In this document: piece after piece, positions 22,594-32,415 of the stretch
Layout of the letters: each line of letters begins with the position of its first letter
Numbering within the stretch: position 1 is the stretch's first letter
From: Leucaena leucocephala
Lineage: Eukaryota > Streptophyta > Magnoliopsida > Fabales > Fabaceae
Direction of reading: 5' to 3'
NCBI GenBank assembly: GCA_037074615.1
Contig: CM073558.1
Location: 9,114,001 to 9,178,000, forward strand
DNA: 64,000 nucleotides
The notes under the pieces: model-generated
What the model was told of the DNA's origin: nothing
Databases searched by the model: none
What the model saw: the letters and a program-made list of their open reading frames with translations, nothing else
Program-made: the position numbers and the translations under genes

Positions 22594-22725
22594 TATAAGA
22601 GATTATCAATTTGAAAAAAAACAAGGATTGGGTTGTGCCATACCTATGAAACAGTATACAATAATGATGTATTTGACAAATCAAATACTGTGGTTTAATA
22701 ATGAACCATTCTGGTTAATTGATAT
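22594..22725 (+). promoter_or_regulatory. rbcL: Plastid rbcL leader (atpB-rbcL spacer) fragment
   Basis: Reads CAAGGATTGGGTTGTGCCAT, ACAGTATACAATAATGATGT and ATTTGACAAATCAAATACTG. This matches the conserved 5' leader of plastid rbcL. The rbcL coding region itself is not present downstream. Confidence 0.75.
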
Positions 22726-23009
22726 GATAATTTTGTGAAAGATTCCTGTGACAGGTTTTGATTAAGTAACAAATAAATATGAATTTATAGTTGTACCTCG
22801 TGAAAAAAAAAGACTTCTTTTTTTTTTGGAATTAATTATTCTATTTCTTTTAGACAGATTTAAAATTCTGTTCAAATCAAATCAACTAAACAAATATATT
22901 ATGGTTACGGAAGTCTATCCATGGCATATAGGCTTAAAGACTTCGTGGCATAACTATCGAGGCAAATTATGTACCTAAAAGATCGAATGGAATAATATAT
23001 AGACAAGGA
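22726..23009. other. Unassigned stretch
   Basis: AT-rich with poly-A and poly-T tracts; no identified gene. Confidence 0.35.
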
Positions 23010-23240
23010 AATCTCATTCCAAATTAAAACAAAAGAGCGCTCCCAATTCTATAATGAATCACTGGACAGGATGGATGGTCTACATTAGTATCCAAAAAAT
23101 GGCGAAAGAAAATGAATGAAGGCCATGTGGCTCAAAATAAGTATTTAACCAAATATCATTCATATGAAAAAAACAGATTAATTCTTTACAAAAAACAAGA
23201 AATAGACTCATTAACAAATAAAAAATGGAAAATAGATTAA
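23010..23240 (+). pseudogene. ycf1: Plastid ycf1 fragment Y4
   Basis: Same slice again: ISFQIKTKERSQFYNESLD-like frame, then after a deletion of about 45 bp (flanked by GGACA/GGA) GWSTLVSKKWRKKMNEGHVA, QNKYLTKYHSYEKNRLILYK and KQEIDSLTNKKWKID plus stop. It is upstream of the rps15 copy on the same strand, as in plastids, so this piece kept its native neighbour. Confidence 0.85.
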
Positions 23241-23741
23241 TAGAAATTGAATTGATTATTAATTTTCAATTTCTTATTAATAAAATTCAATTGAAGCCTA
23301 GACCGAATTCCAAGTTTCACTAAGGTCGAATCCAACTTTATTCTTTCTATTTTCTAACTTCTAAAAAAATGGGGAAGGGGGATTAACCACAGATATTTGA
23401 TTATATCTCTAATCTTCTTCACCCCTTCTTGGGCCAATAACTAGAATGAAAAATGGGGAATATCAATGCATACATATGTATCTGCGATTGAAAATTCGTT
23501 AATCTACATTTTTATTCTTTTCTATTTCTTGTAACATATAGGGTACGTAAAAACAAATAGATACACATACGCATGGTCTTACCCTCTATTATGAGGCATG
23601 ATACTAATTCAATGATATATATCCTATCCATTAGATCTATAAATGCATCAACAAAATCTTCTTATTAGAAGTCTACAATTTTGCTTTTGTGAATGCATAA
23701 ATATAGTATTTTTTTTGTGTACCTATTTGAATTGGGTTGAT
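23241..23741. other. Probable ycf1-rps15 region, no gene read
   Basis: AT-rich DNA between ycf1 and the duplicated spacer. No coding block recognised. Confidence 0.4.
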
Positions 23742-23872
23742 TAATCAAAATTTATTTGAAAAATAAAATAAGGAATTCTTAAGAAAATTAAGATTATTGT
23801 ATATACCAAATTGAAAATGAGTGTCATATTATTATTACTGATCAATAAAAATATCTAGACTCTATAAAAGGA
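23742..23872 (+). repeat. 131-bp direct repeat, copy 2 (ycf1-rps15 spacer)
   Basis: Second copy of 20364-20494. Followed after 32 bp by the rps15 start, its expected plastid position. Confidence 0.85.
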
Positions 23873-23904
23873 TAAAAGTGGGGAAGACAAGCTTCCATTT
23901 TTTT

Positions 23905-24165
23905 ATGGTAAAAAAATTATTTATACCCATTATTTCAGAATAAAAAAAGAAGAAAACCTGGGATTGATTGAATTTCAAGTATTCAATTTCACCAGTAAGA
24001 TATGAAGACTTACTTCACATTTGGAATTGCACAGAAAAGACTATTTATCTTAAAGGGGTTTACATAAAATTCTAGGAAAACATAAATGACTCCTGTGTTA
24101 TTTGTCAAAGAAAAATGGAATACATTATAAAAATTAATTAATCAATTGGATATCCATGAACTAAT
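23905..24165 (+). pseudogene. rps15: Plastid rps15 pseudogene
   Basis: Small ribosomal subunit protein S15. ATG at 23905 gives MVKKLFIPIIS, then KKEENLGLIEFQVFNFTS, a stop, RLTSHLELHRKDYLS, a stop, and after a frameshift LCYLSKKNGIHYKKLINQLD. Nearly the full ~90-residue gene is represented but with at least two stops and frameshifts. It is followed by ndhH on the same strand, the native plastid order. Confidence 0.9.
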
Positions 24166-24210
24166 TTTTGTTTTAAGCAATTCATGGAAGAATAAATCGA
24201 GGAAAAACCT

Positions 24211-24470
24211 ATGAATGCCCCAACTACAAGAAAAGACCTCATGATAGTCAATATGGGTCCTCACCATCCATCAATGCATGGTGTTCTTTAACTTATTGTT
24301 ACTCTAGATATAGAGGATGTTATTGATTGTGAACCAATATTGGGTTATTTACATAGAGGGATGGAAAAATTGCAGAAAACTGAACAATTGTACAATATCT
24401 ACCTTATGTGACATGTTAGGATTATTTAGCTACTATGTTCACAAAAGCAATAACCGTAAATGAGCCAAAC
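24211..24470 (+). pseudogene. ndhH: Plastid ndhH 5' fragment
   Basis: NDH complex 49-kDa subunit, N-terminal part. ATG at 24211 gives MNAPTTRKDLMIVNMGPHHP, SMHGVL, a stop, LIVTLDIEDVIDCEPILGYL, HRGMEKL. A frameshift follows, then TXQYLPYVTC-like and YYVHKSNNRK-like decayed residues. It breaks off at about 24470 and joins minus-strand ndhI. Confidence 0.92.
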
Positions 24471-24607
24471 ACGTTCTGATGTTATTAATTTTTCATAAGG
24501 ACATTGAATAGTTACAGGTAAATGATTTGCGTGGGCTAAGGTAATCATGAAACCTTGACCAATGTACCTTGCAGATAATTCATGAACCCAGTTACCATAA
24601 GGAACAT
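24471..24607 (-). pseudogene. ndhI: Plastid ndhI 5' fragment
   Basis: Minus-strand ATG at 24605-24607 gives MFLMVTGFMNYLQGTLVKVS with a frame change, then FMITLAHANHLPVTIQCPYE and KLITSERVW. This is the N-terminus of the NDH ferredoxin-like subunit NdhI. The two [4Fe-4S] motifs are absent because the fragment stops at the ndhH joint. Confidence 0.88.
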
Positions 24608-24656
24608 ATCATGAATATCTATGAATATTTTTGTTTTATGACAAAGTAATAAGAAC

Positions 24657-24746
24657 GAGAGGTGTTAAGCTTTTTATCATCCTAGCACCGAGCTATTTTT
24701 CTGCAGGACCTCCCCTACAGTATCATCACCACATTAGAGTTTAACC
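24657..24746 (-). pseudogene. rrn5: Plastid 5S rRNA fragment
   Basis: The rc reads GGTTAAACTCTAATGTGGTG, ATGATACTGTAGGGGAGGTC, CTGCAGAAAAATAGCTCGGT and GCTAGGATGATAAAAAGCTT. This is the 3' three quarters of plastid 5S rRNA, with transitions. Confidence 0.88.
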
Positions 24747-24971
24747 GGAAGACCGAGAGCTAATTATTGAGATTTTGGGTTATCTGGACACATACTTCGT
24801 GAAATGGTTTATGCATGTTTGTTGCCTGGTAGTCAGGTTTTGGACACTCGCGTTCTACGAAATTGAACTAAGAGAGCTTTTCATAAAAAAGAATTATGTG
24901 ACCCCAATTCATCTTGCATGCATATACTATCATAATATATATATATATAGAAAAATCTTCGGTTTTCCTCT
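24747..24971. other. Unassigned stretch with short (TA)n tract
   Basis: No recognised gene; (TA)n at about 24936-24948. The 76-codon plus frame here has no recognisable motif. Confidence 0.35.
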
Positions 24972-25089
24972 TTCTCTATCCCTATCCCATAGGTATAGCG
25001 TTTGAATCAATAGAGAACCCTTTCTTCTGTATCTGTATGAATCGATATTATTACATTCCAATTCCTTCCCGATATCTCCCAAGGAAAAT
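24972..25089 (+). repeat. 118-bp direct repeat, copy 2 (plastid-like)
   Basis: Near-identical to 22208-22325 (a handful of changes); the flanks differ from the first copy on both sides. Confidence 0.8.
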
Positions 25090-25288
25090 GCCAAAAATAA
25101 AATAATAGAAGTTGCTAACTCAAAATCCAATTATGAAGGATCTCGTTCCAATCAAAATCAATATAGTCAATATAAGTATAGTAATAATGATGAATTAAAT
25201 AGAAAAATAAAATTTTAGAACCCATCTATAAAATAATGGATAGAGTTTTTATTTTAGTTTTTTTCCCTTAACTCAATTAGTAGTATTT

Positions 25289-25378
25289 TTAGAGTCCACT
25301 TCTTCCCTATACTACGAGGGAAAGGGAAAATGTAAAGACTACAATTAAAATAGCCCAAGTGAGACTTATTATGTCCAT
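25289..25378 (-). pseudogene. petN: Plastid petN pseudogene, full length with one nonsense codon
   Basis: PetN is the 29-residue subunit of cytochrome b6f. The minus-strand frame from ATG at 25376-25378 is exactly 90 bp: MDIISLTWAILIVVFTFSLS, LVV, stop, GRSGL, stop. The internal TAG replaces the conserved Trp (TGG), a G-to-A change. All other positions fit the family with few substitutions. No frameshift. Confidence 0.93.
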
Positions 25379-25730
25379 GTAAATTATGTCTCCTATTTCA
25401 ATCAATATGAAGGAATTATTTCATTTTTGTTATTGTTCACTAATAGGGGTCAAACTTCTGAAAAAAAAATCTTATATCTTGTATTGTAAAACTAAAAAAA
25501 ATTAAACCATAAATAAAAAAATATACCATTTCTATAAAAAAAATCTATAAGTCTATAAGAAATCTATAAGAAATTAATATTAGAATATTCTATAAATATA
25601 TTAAATTCTGCACTATCACTCGTAGCATTCATGCTAGTTTTTATACTGAAATTCCCTCTTTCACTAACATTTTTGCCTTTACCACAAATGTAACTATAAA
25701 TTTAACTGTCATTGTATTTGTGACTATCAC
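25379..25730. other. petN-upstream spacer, no gene
   Basis: AT-rich. Nothing further identified. Confidence 0.4.
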
Positions 25731-26050
25731 CTAAAATGTAACCATCAATACATATTTCATAACAAAGATAACTGTCAATGCAATTATTAATATGATTATT
25801 CCAACTATATTTAGTATCATACATGTAATGATCATAGTTGGGATCAGAAATTCTATTTCGGATGATGGCACGCCATTATAGGTGCATTTAATATACATTT
25901 CTCTATTCCAATCCTTTAAATCCTCTGACCATTCGGGAGATTGAAATAATAGTATATGAAAGATATTGTTAGTTATTATGAATGAGGGTAATATAATATA
26001 TTTTCTAATAATCAATTGGGTTACTAATAAAAAACCTCTTATTGCTTGAG
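25731..26050 (-). pseudogene. ycf1: Plastid ycf1 fragment Y5 (different region)
   Basis: 94-codon open stretch (25731-26015) reading LLFQSPEWSEDLKDWNREMY and IKCTYNGVPSSEIEF, a part of Ycf1 distinct from the other four pieces. After EIEF the frame runs into hydrophobic low-complexity residues that I do not assign. The rpl14 array follows on its right. Confidence 0.7.
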
Positions 26051-26320
26051 CACATAGATTGTTATCCCAGGCTTCTACTATTTAATTTGAATTTATTATA
26101 TTATTATTATTATTTATATTATTATATTTCATTTTAATTAACATTTCATTTTGAATTTGACATATTAAAATTTTATAATATTTCTCAAAAACTTGATAAG
26201 AAAAATATAATTAAATAAATTAAATAATAATTCCAAAAGAAAAGGTATATGCGTGAGATATAATCAATCTATTAATTAATCTATCTCATTCCAATACTAT
26301 AATTATATAGTAGTTTGGTC

Positions 26321-26689
26321 TTATAATACTTTGGGTGCTAATGAAACTATTTTAGTGAAATTTAACTGTCTTAATTCCCGAGCGATCACCCCAAAAATTA
26401 GAGTTCCTTTTGGATTTCCTTCTTGATCAATGACAACTATAGCATTATCATCATATTGTATTATCATACTGTTGTTACGTTTGAGTTCTTTACAAGTACA
26501 TACAATTACAGCTCTAATTACTTCTGATCTTTCTAACAATGTATTTGGTACTGCTTCCTTGATTACAGTAACAATAACATGACCAATATACGCATATTGT
26601 TTATTACCAGTTCCTATAATTTGAATACACATCAATTCACGGGCCCCGCTGTTATTGGCTACATTCAAATGGGTTTGAGGTTAAATCAT
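26321..26689 (-). pseudogene. rpl14: Plastid rpl14 copy 1
   Basis: Large-subunit ribosomal protein L14, 122 residues in plastids. This copy is exactly 369 bp with no indels: ATG at 26687-26689, ATT, then TAA in place of CAA at codon 3. The frame is then open to the natural stop: LNVANNSGARELMCIQIIGT, then VIVTVIKEAVPNTLLERSEV, and DQEGNPKGTLIFGVIARELR with ending SLAPKVL. Only one nonsense codon, but it is at codon 3 and no nearby ATG replaces it. Confidence 0.95.
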
Positions 26690-26822
26690 ATCATTTTTTT
26701 CTTTGTTCTTTCAGTGCAAAGAGCAAAGTAAAAAATAATTGTGTGTATCAAAGAAAAAAGCAACCTACAATTGCAATTCCTTTTTTTTCATCCCCAAGAC
26801 CCCTTTCCTTTGATTCTAATTA

Positions 26823-26912
26823 TTATGTTGAAATAATAAATTGAGTTCGTATAGGCATTTTGGATGCTTATATTGCAATAGCCTTTCTGACTATATTTTC
26901 TGTGACTCGCCC
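26823..26912 (-). pseudogene. rpl16: rpl16 3' end, unit 1
   Basis: The minus-strand frame gives GRVTENIVRKAIAI, then SKMPIRTQFII-like residues with changes, ending in a natural stop at 26823-26825. C-terminus of plastid ribosomal protein L16, lying upstream of rpl14 as in plastids. Confidence 0.8.
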
Positions 26913-27299
26913 ATTAAAATGAAAAAAAATAAAAAAAATAATTTCATTATTTAATTAATATATTCGATATTCAAATTGAATTTATTCTATTTAATTTGAA
27001 TTTATTATATTATTATTGATATTATTATAGATATTATATATTAATATCTATATTATATTTATTATATTTCATTTTAATAAATATTTTATTTTGAATTTTA
27101 AATATTAAAATTTAATAATATTTCTCAAAAACTTAATAAGAAAAATAAATAGAAAAAATTAATTAAAGTAATAAATTAATTAATAATAATTAAGTAAATT
27201 AAAAAATAATTACAAAAGAAAAGGTATATGCGTGACACATAATCAATCTATTAATTAATCTATCTCATTCCAATACTATAATCATATAGTAGTCTGGTC

Positions 27300-27668
27300 T
27301 TATAATACTTTGGGTGCTAATGTAACTATTTTAGTGAAATTTAACTGTCTTAATTCCTGAGCGATCGCCCCAAAAATTAGAGTTCCTTTTGGATTTCCTT
27401 TTTGATCAATGACAACTATAGCATTATCATCATATTGTATTATCATACTGTTGTTACATTTGAGTTCTTTACAAGTACGTACAATTATAGCTCTAATTAC
27501 TTCTGATCTTTCTAACAATGTACTTGGTACTGCTTCCTTGATTACAGTAACAATAACATGACCAATATACGCATATCGTTTATTACCAGTTCCTATAATT
27601 TGAATACACATCAATTCATGGGCCCCGCTGTTATCGGCTACATTCAAATGGGTTTGAGGTTAAATCAT
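27300..27668 (-). pseudogene. rpl14: Plastid rpl14 copy 2
   Basis: Also exactly 369 bp with no indels and the same TAA at codon 3 as copy 1, so the two share a recent common ancestor within the array. Open from codon 8: LNVADNSGAHELMCIQIIGT to VTLAPKVL. It differs from copy 1 at about 11 residues. Confidence 0.95.
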
Positions 27669-27800
27669 ATCATTTTTTTTCTTTGTTCTTTCAGTGCAAA
27701 GGACGAAGTAAAAAACAATTGTGTATAAAAAAAAATGGAGAAACCTACAATTGCAATTCCTTCTTTTTATCCCAAATACCTCTTTCCTTTGGTTCTAATT

Positions 27801-27892
27801 ATTATCCCAAAATAATGAATTGAGTTCGTATAGGCTTTTTTGACCCTCCTATTGCAATAGCCTTTCTGACTATATTTTCTGTGACTCACCCA
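27801..27892 (-). pseudogene. rpl16: rpl16 3' end, unit 2
   Basis: Same C-terminal L16 segment as in unit 1 (GRVTENIVRKAIAIG-like, then RTQFII). The SKMP block is altered (ggctttttt gaccctcc on the plus strand), so this unit is more damaged. Confidence 0.75.
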
Positions 27893-28276
27893 TTAAAATG
27901 AAAAAAATAAAAAAATAATTTCATTATTTAATTAATATATTCGATATTCGAATTGAATTTATTCTATTTAATTTGAATTTATTATATTATTATTGATATT
28001 ATTATAAATATTATATATTAATATTTATATTATATTTATTATATTTCATTTTAATAAATATTTTATTTTGAATTTTAAATATTAAAATTTAATAATATTT
28101 CTCAAAATATTAACAAGAAAAATAAATAGAGAAAATTAATTAAAATCATAAATAAATTAATAATAATTAAGTAAATTAAAAAATAATTACAAAAGAAAAG
28201 GTATATGCGTGACACATAATCAATATATTAATTAATCTATCTCATTCTAATACTATAAATATATAGTAGTATGGTC

Positions 28277-28645
28277 TTATAATACTTCGGGTGCTAATGA
28301 AACTATTTTAGTGAAATTTAAGTTTCTTAAATCTTGAGTGATCGCCCCAAAAATTCGAGTTCCTTTTGGATTTCCTTCTTAATCAATGACAACTGTACCA
28401 TTATCATCATATTGTATTATCATACCATTGTTACATTTGAGTTCTTTACAAGTACGTACAATTGTAACTCTGATCACTTCTAATCCTTCTAACTGTGTAT
28501 TTGGTATTGCTTCCCTGATTACAACAACAATAACATCACCAATATAGGCATATTGTCTATTACTAGTTCCTATGATTCGAATACACATCAATTCACGGAC
28601 CCCGCTGTTATCGGCTACATTCAAATGGGTTTGAGGTTGAATCAC
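28277..28645 (-). pseudogene. rpl14: Plastid rpl14 copy 3
   Basis: Again 369 bp. The start codon is GTG (28643-28645) and codon 3 is CAA, so it lacks the nonsense shared by copies 1 and 2. The frame MIQPQTHLNVADNSGVRELM runs to DNGTVVID, then TAA replaces CAA (Gln) at codon 89. After that stop the frame continues through EGNPKGTRIFGAI to APEVL. The retained CAA suggests it is nearer the ancestral unit. Confidence 0.95.
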
Positions 28646-28770
28646 ATCATTATTTTCTTTGTGCTTTTAGTGCAAAGGGTGCAGTAAAAAAATTGCATAA
28701 AAAAAAAAGAAACCTACAATTACAATTCCTTTTTTTTATCCCAAAAACCTCTTTCCTTTGGTTATAATTA

Positions 28771-28862
28771 TTATGCCGAAATAATGAATTGAGTTCATAT
28801 AGGCATTTTGGATGCTGCTATTGCAATCGCCTTTCTGGTTATATTTTATGTGACTCGCCCAT
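28771..28862 (-). pseudogene. rpl16: rpl16 3' end, unit 3
   Basis: Minus-strand frame: GRVT-NITRKAIAIAASKMPI then TQFIISA and stop at 28771-28773. Best preserved of the rpl16 tails together with unit 4. Confidence 0.82.
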
Positions 28863-29036
28863 TAAAATGACAAATAGAAAAAATAATAGAAAAAATTAAT
28901 TAAAATAATAAAATAATTAATAATAATTAAGTAAATTAACTAATTATTACAAAAGAAAAGGTATATGCGTGACACATAATCAATCTATTAATTAATCTAT
29001 CTCATTCCAATACTATAAATATATAGTAGTCTCATC

Positions 29037-29262
29037 TTATAATACTTCGGGTGCTAATGAAACTATTTTAGTGAAATTTAACTGTCTTAATTCCCTAGCA
29101 ATTGCCCCAAAAATTCGAGTTCTTTTTGGATTTCCTTCTTGATTAATAACAATTGAGCATTATCATTATATTGTATTATCATACCGTTGTTACATTTGAG
29201 TTCTTTACAAGTATGTACAATTACAGCTATGATCTTTCTAACGGTGTATTTGGTACTGCTTC
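29037..29262 (-). pseudogene. rpl14: Plastid rpl14 copy 4, 3' part (split by copia)
   Basis: C-terminal part up to the copia insertion site. About 11 bp are missing relative to the other copies (roughly 10 near 29229 and 1 near 29152). The rest of this copy lies at 38374-38510. The target duplication GCTTC is at 29258-29262. Confidence 0.95.
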
Positions 29263-31223
29263 TGTTGGAAATCGTGCCCTAGGGGCCAATCATTGTCTTA
29301 TGAACATTATTGATTTATGAATTTATTAATTGAGTTATCATATTATTTGCATGTTTACTATGATGATCATCCTTGGATAATCCATGATATTATCCTAAAT
29401 GTCCCTGGTCGATCATCTATGCGGGAGCACAGATGAAATAAGACCAGTATGACTTTGAAGATGTATAGAGATATAAATCAAAGTCATAGGCACATGTAAG
29501 AGTACAAGGTGCTGGACCGACCCGCTATGAGAGAACTACATGGGTAACGTCATAAGCTTCTCTCATATACAAACCATGTCAATACGCCCTTTGACCTGAG
29601 ATCATCATGGATTCCTACATGACAAAACGCTCAGCTTTGACCTAGTCAAAAGTCACTTTTGACCGAGTGATCATAAAGACTATGTTCGGCCTTAGTGGTT
29701 TTTCATGCGGAGGAATGTGAATGGTCAAGATGGAATTTGTCCCTCACATTCGTAGAGAGATATTACTGGGCCCCTCGATGAGTGAGTCTGAGAAATGTAT
29801 GGCCATACTGTAATGGAAAGGTAGTTCCATTTCTATAGTCAGACTACTCAGGGATCGAGAAAGTAACGGTCAGGAATAGGACGATGACATTATCCATGCC
29901 TCATCCATGACCAAAATATCGCGTGACAGAAGGGACATGATATGGTTGTATAAAAGGTTACATCGTTTATCGATCCTCATATGATTTGGGTAGTCGTTAT
30001 GTCTTGCTAGAGACCGCTTGCGACTTGTGGGCTAGTATAGCAAATGGCCCACTGCCAACTTCATATGGGCCTACAGGGTCTCACACAAAATAGCCCAACA
30101 CGAGCTATGATGTCCAAATTCATTAAATCTAAGACATGTCCAGATTCAATGAATGATCCAGGATAGATGTATATATATTTATTTATATTTATATTCGTAT
30201 ATATATAAATTCGTATATATACATTATATGTATATATGAGATTTAATTTATAAGGATAAATTAAATCTCTATCACGTTTGAAATTCGAAATTCAAATTGA
30301 TAGGATATCTCATATAAGAGATATTTATAAGATTTAATTTATAAGGATAAATTAAATCTCTATCATGTTTGAAATTCAAAATTCAAATTGATAGGATATC
30401 TCATATAAGAGATATTTATAAGATTTAATTTTTAAGGATAAATTAAATCTCTATCATGTTTGAAATTCGAAATTCAAATTGATAGGATATCTCATATAAG
30501 AGATATTTATAAGATTGAATTTATAAGGATAAATTAAATCTCTATCACGTTTGAAATTGGAAATTCAAATTGATAGGATATCTCAAATTTGATTTATGAG
30601 AATAAATCAAAAATAGTTCAGTCTCATCTTTATTTAAAATTAAATAAATGGGTAATTAAATCTGTGGGACGGATTTGATATTATTTATTTAATTAGTTTC
30701 TTATAAAATTATACAATATATGATATTGTATTAATTTTGGAATTAATATAAGATTAACTCCAAAATCCAATTCGGTTGACAGAGAAAAACGCATAGCATC
30801 CTATATATCTGATTTTAGGAGCTGCGTTTTGCATAGAGAAACATATAGAACATAGAAAGGCTGAAGGGGACTCTGCAAAATGTTTGCAGATAAGAAACTG
30901 ACAAAATAGAGATGGAGAGGACGAACTATTGAGAAAGCCCTGGAGGGACAAGAGACGCTAGCACGTCGTTCGTGGTTGGAACGCTGTTCGTGTGGATACC
31001 AGTAGAGGAAGCCGATCTGAGTCGTCGACTTCTTGTGATCAGAAAGGGAGCACGAGCCGCAGAGAGAAGCTGTGAACGTCGTGACCGAAAGCTGTGGAAG
31101 TCGCTGAGGCACACTAAGGGTAATACTTCTTCCCACTTGACTTAAACACATACGGTAGATCCTGGCAAGGAATGGAAAAATTTTTTAAATTAATTTCCGC
31201 TGCGTGTCTTCCAATTCCTTACA
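29263..31223 (+). repeat. Copia 5' LTR
   Basis: 1961 bp; contains a four-unit 91-bp minisatellite (about 30236-30590). It ends one base before the PBS. It differs from the 3' LTR at about 16 positions, all substitutions. Confidence 0.98.
30236..30590 (+). repeat. Four-unit 91-bp minisatellite in copia 5' LTR
   Basis: Landmark 'taggatatct' at 30301, 30392, 30483 and 30574, spacing 91 bp each. Each unit also carries short inverted phrases (ggatatctcatataagagatattt). Confidence 0.9.
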
Positions 31224-31224
31224 G

Positions 31225-31240
31225 TGGTATCAGAGCCATG
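31225..31240 (+). promoter_or_regulatory. Copia primer-binding site (initiator tRNA-Met)
   Basis: TGGTATCAGAGCCATG one base after the 5' LTR, complementary to the 3' end of plant initiator tRNA-Met; the usual primer site of plant copia elements. Confidence 0.95.
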
Positions 31241-31488
31241 CCGTTTTGTGTTTAAGTTAGGCTTGATTGTTGATTCATATGATATGTGTTAGTCGTAGCC
31301 GATCATATAATATGCGTTTCATGTATGACATATAAGGAATCCGTCTTATGTATGACATATAAGGAATCTTAAAGGGAACTGAAATCGGTGGTGATATGTT
31401 TTGATTTGATTAATTAACATAGAAGGGGTCCAAGAAAACCGAATGCAGATTCATGATTATTTACATAGCAAAATTTTTTTTTCTCAGG

Positions 31489-31545
31489 GCGCTGCCCCCA
31501 GACCCCGCCCGCTAACCGGCTAGCGGGACCGCCGTGGCTACCTGT
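31489..31545 (+). other. GC-rich block in copia leader
   Basis: A sharply GC-rich stretch (GGGCGCTGCCCCCAGACCCC..., then GCTAACCGGCTAGCGGGACC) inside an AT-rich leader. It contains the small palindrome GCTAaccggcTAGC. Function unknown; it could be a structured RNA element such as a packaging or dimerisation signal. Confidence 0.55.
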
Positions 31546-32415
31546 TCGTAGCGTAATATAACCATAGAATATGCTATTTTGTGAATGTTTTAAGATTTGA
31601 AACATCAATTGCCTTGCAATTAAATCTGAATGTTGATTCTTGAATGCTTGGGTATGGTGAACAATATGGCTCTAGATTACAAGTATTGTAATTTTTAAAT
31701 ACGGCCTGCGTGTCGTGCCTTCCTATATATTTACTCTCAATGTACCTTCTCTTCTCATCTCACTCCCCTCGAATGTTAAAAGAGGTTTCTACATGTAATT
31801 TCCCTTTTCTTACTAGAGAGCTCCTCTCATTGGCTTGAGGGGACTTAGGATAGGTGAGCCATATTGTATCACGTTTAAATTATGCATCTTATGATTATAT
31901 CAGCACATGCATATTAATTGTATGAGATACAAACTGAGAAGCATGCATTCTTATAAACTAAACAGTTAAATTAAGCCCTCTAAATGAAATCTTAAGTCAT
32001 AATGCCGTCAATTTATGAACACTTGTAAAAACCTCGATCGCTCAATTGTGGACTCCGCCAAAGTGGGTGCTTTTGAGTCATGTTGGGGAGATAAGCAAAG
32101 AGTAATGGTGCTACTCTCATATGTTCATTATTGTTTGACTTAATTGAGATTAACAAAATGATTTTAGATCTCAAGGCATTAGATGGGATTAGAACATGCC
32201 AGATCATATGATGATAGGATCCCATGAACATCTAAGAGTTACATTTGATGTAATTGGTAAAGGTGTTACTTACCTAAATAACTTAATTTAAGCGTCCTGC
32301 CAAAGCGGACTTAAGTTTAAGCCAAATATGGATCTTAGCCCACTAAGTATTGCATTGAGGGTTGTTTATTTAGTGGGAGATTACTAATTACATTGCATAT
32401 TTTAATTGTAGAATC

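Noticed and set aside
24775..25005. 76-codon plus-strand frame as a gene
   Set aside because: Spans an unassigned piece and the 118-bp plastid repeat; no motif, chance frame.
25731..25850. Ile-rich tail of the Y5 frame as a membrane protein
   Set aside because: Low-complexity AT-rich reading after the ycf1 homology ends; not a real transmembrane domain.
26321..28645. rpl14 copies as functional nuclear-transferred genes
   Set aside because: Nonsense codons at codon 3 or 89, no transit peptide region, and repeated plastid spacer structure; treated as pseudogenes pending expression data.
30236..30590. CRISPR-like array (regular 91-bp repeats)
   Set aside because: No repeat/spacer structure; whole units are repeated. 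It is a minisatellite in a plant LTR.
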